A stretch of DNA of 64,000 nucleotides, from positions 62,001 to 126,000 of the forward strand of contig NZ_PCOZ01000009.1 of the NCBI RefSeq assembly GCF_002979555.1, written 5' to 3'. Shown in pieces: positions 58,702-64,000 of the stretch. Position 1 is the first letter of the stretch; each line of letters opens with the position of its first letter. Source of the DNA: Pseudomonas sp. MYb60. Lineage in GTDB: Bacteria; Pseudomonadota; Gammaproteobacteria; Pseudomonadales; Pseudomonadaceae. The notes below the pieces were generated by a model. It made no database searches. It was not told the origin of the DNA and worked only from the letters and a program-made list of their open reading frames with translations. The translations under genes were made by a program, and so were the position numbers.

Positions 58702-59559
58702 TTACCCCTTAAAGTTAAAAAGCTTTTCTGCTCCCGACAACAGGTCAGATTCCTCTACCGGACAAGTCAAATTGAAGGCGTTGCAGATTGCTCTGACTGA
58801 TTGAGGGAAAGGCGCTTTTGCATATGGAGATATATAAACAGCTTTTATCAAGCTGCTCACATCTATAGATAATGTGCGATGAGAGGGTACAAAATTCTCA
58901 AAATTAGAATGAGAGGCTTCACCCACAAAAAAGGCTCGCACCTCATTCTCGTGGGCAAAAGATATACGCTTTAGCATTGGAACAATATGCCCATCAACAT
59001 TACAGTCAAGGGGAGAAAGATTTTCGTCGTCGTAATCAAGATATTTCACTGCACCAATAAATATTTTTTTATCTACTTGCGCACAACTGAGCAAAGCGCT
59101 TTCTAGATCTCCGACAGTAGTTTTGATTGCAACCCCTTTATTCTGATCACTATATAACTTCCACATAGCCTCAGATTGGTGATCCGAACGATACCAACAG
59201 CTTACCAACGTACCTTTAAATACAGCATCAATTAACTTCTTAAAGTTCGAATCACGATTATCAATAGACAAACGCATTTTTTTAACGCCGTCATTTTGAG
59301 AAACATGCGGAGGCATACCGTTTGCTTCTAACAACGCGAGCATGGCGCGTGTCCCTTCGTATGCCTTACCGCTTATATCATACATAGCTCGCAATGCTAC
59401 CAAAGGAGGATAACCTTCAAACGGATCCGTATCAGCGTAATAACTTAGCGGAGAAAAGAACAGGGATTCATCACTAACAATATTCACAAACTTATCTAGT
59501 GACATATAACGCCACAACACGTCTTCGCGATTTAGACTCTTTAGAATCTCGACTTCCAT
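58702..59559 (-). CDS. DUF2971-like cargo protein
   Basis: 285 residues from the ATG at 59559 (MEVEILKSLNREDVLWRYMS). LWRYMSLDKFVNIVSDESLF, FFSPLSYYADTDPFEGYPPL, VSCWYRSDHQSEAMWKLYSD and ENEVRAFFVG are the pattern of DUF2971, a family of unknown function common on mobile elements. It is clearly AT-richer than its neighbours and read against the operon: a horizontally acquired moron. A defence or abortive-infection role is plausible but not shown. Confidence 0.82.
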   Translation of the reverse strand: MEVEILKSLNREDVLWRYMSLDKFVNIVSDESLFFSPLSYYADTDPFEGYPPLVALRAMYDISGKAYEGTRAMLALLEANGMPPHVSQNDGVKKMRLSIDNRDSNFKKLIDAVFKGTLVSCWYRSDHQSEAMWKLYSDQNKGVAIKTTVGDLESALLSCAQVDKKIFIGAVKYLDYDDENLSPLDCNVDGHIVPMLKRISFAHENEVRAFFVGEASHSNFENFVPSHRTLSIDVSSLIKAVYISPYAKAPFPQSVRAICNAFNLTCPVEESDLLSGAEKLFNFKG

Positions 59560-59629
59560 ACACGCACCACTTGCTGTTTTTACGACATTAACACCTATCT
59601 CCCACCATACCAATAAATGGAGGCTGTCT

Positions 59630-60274
59630 ATGCCCGTAGAAAAAAAACCGGACACGCCGTTGAAGGTTGAGCTATCGACAGTCACAAAGCTGGTCATCAC
59701 CGGCGCGCCGCGGCTGGACCCGATCACCGTCTTCCTCGAGGACTTCGGCCGGCGCGACTGCCCGACCGATTCCGATCCAAACTACCAGACGGGCCAAGGC
59801 AAGATCACCATCAACTGCTGGGACAACAGCTGGAACGCATACTGGGGCGGGATGGGGCCGCGCACCGTCGCCGAGTTCGTCGCTAAATGTGACTGGGGCT
59901 ACGTCCTGAACTGCCTGGATCGCGGGATCAGTAGCACGCGATTCAGTGGTGACGCGCTCCACACCTTCGCCAAAAAGTGCATCGTCCAGCGCAGGCGGCA
60001 GCAAACCGGGCGCCACGACTGGGAGCTGGGCGAGCTGAGCAAGGGCGAGGCCATGGAGCTGTGGCATGACATCGATGTTCTGCGCAGCGTTGAGTCGCCG
60101 AACGAATGCTGGCATCACAGCACGTTACTGACCGAGCTTTTCGGTGATGAGTGGCACTACCCCGTCGGGGACAAGGCCGTCGAGGAAAACCACGAATTCA
60201 CGTACCTAAAGCGCGTAGTCGAGGCAGTTCAGGAAGCGCTGCGGCTGGAATCGCTGCAGCAGGAGGCAGCATGA
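59630..60274 (+). CDS. Hypothetical Pseudomonas phage protein
   Basis: 214 residues (MPVEKKPDTPLKVELSTVTK). Pattern VTKLVITGAPRLDPITVFLE and a Cys/Trp-rich middle (INCWDNSWNAYWGGMG) are known from many Pseudomonas phages (near-early genes). No known enzyme motif. Overlaps the next start by four bases. Confidence 0.75.
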   Translation: MPVEKKPDTPLKVELSTVTKLVITGAPRLDPITVFLEDFGRRDCPTDSDPNYQTGQGKITINCWDNSWNAYWGGMGPRTVAEFVAKCDWGYVLNCLDRGISSTRFSGDALHTFAKKCIVQRRRQQTGRHDWELGELSKGEAMELWHDIDVLRSVESPNECWHHSTLLTELFGDEWHYPVGDKAVEENHEFTYLKRVVEAVQEALRLESLQQEAA

Positions 60275-60588
60275 AGCGTATCTACCTCAGCGGCCCCATG
60301 ACCGGACTGCCCGGCCTCAACTTCGCCGCATTCCACGCAATGACCGACAACCTGCGCGCCGACGGCCACACCGTCACCAACCCCGCCGAACTCAACCCCG
60401 ACGGCGGTACCTTGAACGACTGCATGCGCCGCGACATTGCCGCCCTGATGGACTGCGACACCGTGGCCACCCTACCCGGCGGGGAGTATTCAAAGGGTGC
60501 CCGCCTGGAAGTCTTGATCGCCGAACGCTCCGGCATGACGGTGGTGAATGCCCATGATCTGGTTACATCTCACCCGATAAATATCTAG
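60271..60588 (+). CDS. DUF4406 protein (nucleoside 2-deoxyribosyltransferase-like)
   Basis: 105 residues from the ATG at 60271 that overlaps the previous stop: MKRIYLSGPMTGLPGLNFAA is the hallmark start of DUF4406, a Rossmann-like fold related to nucleoside 2-deoxyribosyltransferases; followed by MRRDIAALMDCDTVATLPGG and GARLEVLIAERSGM. Possible nucleotide metabolism role in phage DNA synthesis. Convergent with the membrane moron at 60585-61235. Confidence 0.88.
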   Translation: MKRIYLSGPMTGLPGLNFAAFHAMTDNLRADGHTVTNPAELNPDGGTLNDCMRRDIAALMDCDTVATLPGGEYSKGARLEVLIAERSGMTVVNAHDLVTSHPINI

Positions 60589-61235
60589 GCAGATAAATTC
60601 TTAATAAGAGCGCGCGCGCCCGTTTCTAACTCTTTATATTGAGACGTGATCTCTTTCCCACCTCTAGCTGTTTCCTTTACCAGGTTCAAGTGACGCCTAA
60701 GCCTCGGGCGCTCGTCCTCGAAAACAATATAAATCATCTTTTCAAACCATTCGGTAACAGAATCATCCAAATCAGAGGGGCGCGTAGCAAACCTAGAAAT
60801 ATCTTCATCACTGAGTATTTCACACATATTGCTCCATGCGTAATTCAAGCTTTTCGAGTGCTGCCACCACAGCTCCATTCCAAAATCCTTCATCACCTCG
60901 CTTGGATCATCTTCAAGCGTCTCACTGTTTAAGGAGTTCATCAATTGATCTCGAACAGATATCACAAAGCGCCTGATGAAATCAGGGTCACTAGTCATAT
61001 CCCTGAGCTCTTTTATCATTCGATACTTTTCTGCGTGTTTAAACTGCGTGCGCCATGAATTTAATGCATATACAGCAGTGAGTGCAGCTCCAATTGTAGC
61101 TAAGCTTGAAAGAGCTCCAAGGAACGTAATAAAGCTCACCTCACCCGATTTCGTAAAAATAAAACCAAATACAACTCCAGCACAAAACAATAAACAACAG
61201 TAGCAAAAAATTACATAGCCGTTCGTTCTGCTCAT
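60585..61235 (-). CDS. Membrane-anchored moron protein
   Basis: 216 residues. Two N-terminal hydrophobic helices (8-26 and 36-58: FCYCCLLFCAGVVFGFIFTK, FLGALSSLATIGAALTAVYA), then a 150-residue helical cytoplasmic domain. This topology is that of several phage exclusion and DUF4760-like proteins. AT-richer, on the opposite strand to its neighbours. Function unknown. Confidence 0.72.
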   Translation of the reverse strand: MSRTNGYVIFCYCCLLFCAGVVFGFIFTKSGEVSFITFLGALSSLATIGAALTAVYALNSWRTQFKHAEKYRMIKELRDMTSDPDFIRRFVISVRDQLMNSLNSETLEDDPSEVMKDFGMELWWQHSKSLNYAWSNMCEILSDEDISRFATRPSDLDDSVTEWFEKMIYIVFEDERPRLRRHLNLVKETARGGKEITSQYKELETGARALIKNLSA

Positions 61236-61330
61236 TTTATTTCCGCCATGTTACTTAAGACTGAGAGCTTAACCTACTAACCCCTCCCCCTTCAAAGTCA
61301 GCCGCTATAGCGGCAAGGACGAACTCGCCC

Positions 61331-61696
61331 ATGAAAACGGTGAAGCTCACGGAAAAACAGCACCTCGTCCTCGATGAGTTGCGCAAGATCGGGCGCAAAA
61401 ACGCCTATCGATATGTTGAAAAGCAGGCGTATCTGCACCAGGAAGACCTCAGGAAGCTAACTCTTGGAGATCAGGCGTGCGTGTTCGGTATGGGCGGCTT
61501 GAGCTATCAAGTAGCGCAACGCCTGGGCACCTCTGCTCCATCCGTATTGAGCATCTTCAAAGCCCTGCGACGCAAAGGTCTGGTGCTCCGCGAAGAGAGC
61601 TATCCCGATTATCAGCGGGCGCGCTACTGGTGGCCGGTTGGCCTGGCCGCCGAGCTCTACGCCGAACTGCAGGCTGAAAACCGGGTGACGCCATGA
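61331..61696 (+). CDS. Winged-helix-like hypothetical protein
   Basis: 121 residues (MKTVKLTEKQHLVLDELRKI). GGLSYQVAQRLGTSAPSVLS followed by IFKALRRKGLVLREESYPDY is a helix-turn-helix with a wing of the MarR type. Could regulate integrase or excisionase genes downstream. Preceded by GGCAAGGAC. Confidence 0.7.
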   Translation: MKTVKLTEKQHLVLDELRKIGRKNAYRYVEKQAYLHQEDLRKLTLGDQACVFGMGGLSYQVAQRLGTSAPSVLSIFKALRRKGLVLREESYPDYQRARYWWPVGLAAELYAELQAENRVTP

Positions 61697-62014
61697 CCTC
61701 CACCTTAAGGCTCTCGAGCGAGTTGATCTGAAAATGCCGGGCGTGGATGTGACCAATGGACCAAGGCGTTGAGTTACTAGCCCAGAGGAAGGGAGTTGTT
61801 TAACTCGCAGCTAACTACTACGGTCCACTGAATCACTGCCCACAGCATGAAGGGCGCGCTCCAATGGCTTGATAGAGCGCCAGCCGGCAATACACCTCAA
61901 CAGCAAATTTCTGAAATGCATGCGCGACATGTCATTTCTAGCACAGCTTTCGATCTAGTCCAGGATCGATTTCAAATAAAAACCATCCCCCTACATGCCT
62001 GCCGGTAATCGGTG
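61697..62014. other. Non-coding stretch before the integration genes
   Basis: About 320 bases; no gene seen. It ends with the first copy of a leader repeat (CCATCCCCCTACATGCCTGC, see repeats). May hold integrase arm or excisionase sites. Confidence 0.45.
61984..62007 (+). repeat. Leader-type direct repeat, copy 1
   Basis: CCATCCCCCTACATGCCTGC followed by CGG. A near copy lies at 62334-62363 (CCATCAATCCCCCCCCTACA then TGCTTGCCGG), and a third, weaker, at 62585-62610 just before the excisionase-like gene (CCATATGTGCCTGCCGGTGA). Confidence 0.6.
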
Positions 62015-62299
62015 TCAGGACAATTGACTATCGATCCAACGCTCAGCAGCAGCCATAGCTTCATCGAGGGCGGCTGGGTAGTCGGGCCAGGGCCCAGTCA
62101 GTTCAGCGGCAACCTCGCCCAACCCATCAATTGGCGCTGGCTCGATGATCTTCGCGGCAATCGGCGCATCGTCGTTCGGACGGCGCCAGTCGAACTTGAG
62201 AACCATCGTGTGACCCCGATACGAATGGGCAATTGGAACATCGAGGTTGTGCGACACGCGCCCTCCTGAACACCAGATGCATTGAACAAACTTGTACAC
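62015..62299 (-). CDS. Small hypothetical protein
   Basis: 94 residues from a GTG at 62299 with AGGGAAGC just upstream. N-terminal YKFVQCIWCSGGRVSHNLDV, C-terminal helical (YPAALDEAMAAAERWIDSQL). No known family. Against the direction of the operon. Confidence 0.5.
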   Translation of the reverse strand: MYKFVQCIWCSGGRVSHNLDVPIAHSYRGHTMVLKFDWRRPNDDAPIAAKIIEPAPIDGLGEVAAELTGPWPDYPAALDEAMAAAERWIDSQLS

Positions 62300-62333
62300 G
62301 CTTCCCTGCGCCGCAGGAATCCAGGCGAAAAGC

Positions 62334-62363
62334 CATCAATCCCCCCCCTACATGCTTGCCGGA
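62334..62363 (+). repeat. Leader-type direct repeat, copy 2
   Basis: CCATCAATCCCCCCCCTACA followed by TGCTTGCCGG; see copy 1. It sits between the two small minus-strand genes and contains a run of C. Confidence 0.55.
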
Positions 62364-62373
62364 GAGAGGCGCT

Positions 62374-62550
62374 TTACTTGTCCCGTCTACGCCAGCCTAT
62401 CGCCAGGAAAACTAAGCCAGGTATCAAGAGTCCCGGAGCGACATAGGCAAGTGTTCCACTCGAGAGCAGGCCAGTAATTCCAAAAACAAAGCCACAAATC
62501 GTAAGGGGCAGTCCCACTAGGAATATCGGCTGCTTGAACGCCTTATCCAT
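62374..62550 (-). CDS. Small two-helix membrane protein
   Basis: 58 residues from the ATG at 62550 (MDKAFKQPIFLVGLPLTICG), two hydrophobic helices (8-28 and 32-52), basic end (GWRRRDK). GGAAAAA before the ATG. No known family. Confidence 0.55.
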   Translation of the reverse strand: MDKAFKQPIFLVGLPLTICGFVFGITGLLSSGTLAYVAPGLLIPGLVFLAIGWRRRDK

Positions 62551-62647
62551 CGTTCGATTCCATTCAAGAATTTTTCCTATTAAACCATATGTGCCTGCCG
62601 GTGAGCGGCGGGCCACCTTCTGCCGCCGCGTGCGGCCAGGACTCCCC

Positions 62648-62992
62648 ATGTCAGCAGCCGAACAATTCAACGACGGCATCACCGGCGACAAAGTCTCCGA
62701 GGCGCAGATGGCACAAATCCTTGGTACCACCCTCGCCGCCCTGCGCTCCAAGCGCGCCCGAAAGCAGATACCCGAAGGTGTCTGGAACACTCATTGCGGC
62801 AGGATTATCTACAGCATCAGGAGATACTACGAATGGCTCGAAAGCCAATGGGTTTGCCCGCAGGAATGGACCTCCACCACGGATCGATCCGCATCCGCTT
62901 TATGTGGAACGGCAGCCGGCGCAGTGAAACGCTCCCCTATCCCCCGACACAGAAAGGAATCAAGTCTGCCTCACAGGTTGTTGATCAAGTAA
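62648..62992 (+). CDS. Excisionase-like protein
   Basis: 114 residues from the ATG at 62648 (MSAAEQFNDGITGDKVSEAQ). The core MAQILGTTLAALRSKRARKQ, then IPEGVWNTHCGRIIYSIRRY and YEWLESQW, is that of the small excisionase/AlpA-like DNA-binding proteins that precede Pseudomonas phage integrases. The last 50 codons overlap the integrase start in another frame and have no such pattern, so the C-terminal extension may be a by-product of the overlap. It helps excision and may block integration. Confidence 0.8.
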   Translation: MSAAEQFNDGITGDKVSEAQMAQILGTTLAALRSKRARKQIPEGVWNTHCGRIIYSIRRYYEWLESQWVCPQEWTSTTDRSASALCGTAAGAVKRSPIPRHRKESSLPHRLLIK

Positions 62993-64000
62993 AAGGTCTG
63001 ATCAAGCTGGGGTTGCTCGACGACGACAAGTACGCCGAGCTGTTCCCCAGCTCCAGTAATGTGTCCGGGGGCAAGATCAACTTCGGCGAGTACGCCCAGC
63101 TCTGGCTGGATAGTCGGGAGGTAGTCGCTGGCACGAAGGGGAACTACAAGGGCGCGCTGAACCGCTACTGGATGCCGGGCCTTGCCCTGGTGAGGATCGA
63201 TCTGATCACCACCACCCTACTGCGCCGGGTCATGGCCGCCAGTGAGTGGAAGTCACCCGGGGTGAAGCGCAACGCGATCTCGAAACTGTCGACCATCCTG
63301 AATTCGGCGGTCAACGAGGAGCTGATCCCGAAAAACCCTGCTGCCATCCTCGAGCTGCCCAAGCGCACTAAAAAGGAAATCGATCCATTCACCCTGGACG
63401 AAGCCAACCAGATCATCGCCAAGATGTACGAGCACGACCACTGGCCCAGCACGATCTATGCGGCATTTTTTGAGTTTGTGTTTTTTACAGGAATGCGTCT
63501 ATCCGAAGCCTTGGCGATGCGCTGGGACGAGGTAGACGAGCATAAGAAGACGGCCCACGTGTGTCGTGGTGTCGCACTGGGGGAAGTGGTGGAGCGCACG
63601 AAAACGGGTGGCGACCGCTTTGTATTGTTGAATGACCGGGCGCTGCACGCAGTGGCCTTCGCCAGGGAATATGCAGAACGTCGGAAAAAGGGCAAGGGAA
63701 AGGTTCTGGAAACCCCTTTCGTCTTCCCGCCGTCGAAGAACGCAGAGTACGTCCGGCAGACCTCCGACCTGCACAAGCAATGGATTCCGACACTGAAGGC
63801 GCTGAACATCCGTCGTCGCCCGCCATACAACTGTCGTCACACCTATGCGACAATATGCATTATGTCTGGCATGAACCCCGCCTTCATCTCCCAGCAGCTC
63901 GGCCATAGTGTGCAGATGCTGCTCTCGACTTATGCGCGTTGGATCAACTCAAGCTCGGACTGGAGCGAAATGCAAAAGCTCCAGATTGGTCCCAAATTGG
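62833..64000 (+). CDS. int: Tyrosine integrase (partial, cut by window end)
   Basis: At least 389 residues from ATG at 62833 (MARKPMGLPAGMDLHHGSIR). N-terminal arm-binding and SAM-like core (FGEYAQLWLDSREVVAGTKG), catalytic domain with Arg in FTGMRLSEALAMRWDEV, PYNCRHTYATICIMSG (His-x-x-Arg context), LGHS, and Tyr in STYARW. The frame is still open at the window end, so the C-terminus and attR are outside. A fossil of the same region lies at 3712-3759. The start overlaps the excisionase-like gene. Confidence 0.95.
   Translation, partial: MARKPMGLPAGMDLHHGSIRIRFMWNGSRRSETLPYPPTQKGIKSASQVVDQVKGLIKLGLLDDDKYAELFPSSSNVSGGKINFGEYAQLWLDSREVVAGTKGNYKGALNRYWMPGLALVRIDLITTTLLRRVMAASEWKSPGVKRNAISKLSTILNSAVNEELIPKNPAAILELPKRTKKEIDPFTLDEANQIIAKMYEHDHWPSTIYAAFFEFVFFTGMRLSEALAMRWDEVDEHKKTAHVCRGVALGEVVERTKTGGDRFVLLNDRALHAVAFAREYAERRKKGKGKVLETPFVFPPSKNAEYVRQTSDLHKQWIPTLKALNIRRRPPYNCRHTYATICIMSGMNPAFISQQLGHSVQMLLSTYARWINSSSDWSEMQKLQIGPKL

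Noticed and set aside
1..64000. tRNA, rRNA or CRISPR array
   Set aside because: No tRNA-like TTCGA arm with acceptor pairing and no regularly spaced repeats were found by eye; the prophage target site is therefore not identified as a tRNA gene within this window.

Overview
The window is Pseudomonas chromosome (most likely the P. fluorescens group) carrying an almost complete lambda-like siphovirus prophage. The host is inferred from Pseudomonas-typical families (DUF1652, DUF1654, the DUF2388/TIGR02448 small secreted family, a Wzz chain-length protein with Pseudomonas-like sequence) and from dispersed palindromic repeats of the kind common in that group. No rRNA, tRNA or CRISPR array was seen. 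All calls come from reading the sequence; family names are from memory and no database search was run.

Left flank (1-7.0 kb): a Wzz-type polysaccharide chain-length gene cut by the window edge, a TIGR03067-like small protein, an MFS transporter, a small conserved-looking ORF, then about 1 kb of degenerate DNA holding a fossil of a tyrosine integrase. A KaiC-like double ATPase follows with a stand-alone receiver protein and a 69-residue protein. The exact prophage left end (attL) was not found; it lies somewhere between about 3.7 and 7.07 kb.

Phage leftward arm (minus strand, read from 45.2 down to 7.07 kb; equivalent to the lambda pR and late operon): Cro-like repressor, CII-position protein, replication O-like and DnaC-like proteins, NinB- and NinG-like proteins, a protein in the Q position, a membrane protein, a terminator, two small membrane proteins (holin or spanin-like), a metallopeptidase, small and large terminase, portal, minor head protein, scaffold, major capsid, connectors, tail terminator, tail tube, tail chaperones G and GT joined by a -1 frameshift, tape measure, tail proteins M, L, K, I, J, tail fibres, then endolysin and nested Rz/Rz1 at the very end. 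Several terminator-like hairpins lie inside the late operon. An HNH gene sits between L and K. A 3.4-kb cargo block of host-type genes (receiver protein, DUF1652, lipoprotein and others) lies between tail genes K and I.

Immunity region (45.2-50.8 kb): the S24 repressor is flanked by two operator clusters that share the motif GAAC-N5-GTTC (or GTAC). Between them, on the plus strand as in lambda rex, lie accessory genes: three small genes, a translationally coupled pair whose second member is a DUF1828 protein, small secreted and membrane proteins, and an XRE regulator.

Phage rightward arm (plus strand, 50.75-64.0 kb; equivalent to the lambda pL operon): small genes, a coiled-coil protein, a single-strand annealing protein with a YqaJ exonuclease, an HNH gene fused to a duplicated and recoded 5' end of the adjacent cytosine methyltransferase, that methyltransferase itself (frameshifted at a run of ten G), hypothetical genes, an excisionase-like gene, and the integrase, which runs off the window. 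Five monocistronic minus-strand cargo genes, at least three of them clear membrane proteins and one a DUF2971 protein, are inserted against this operon.
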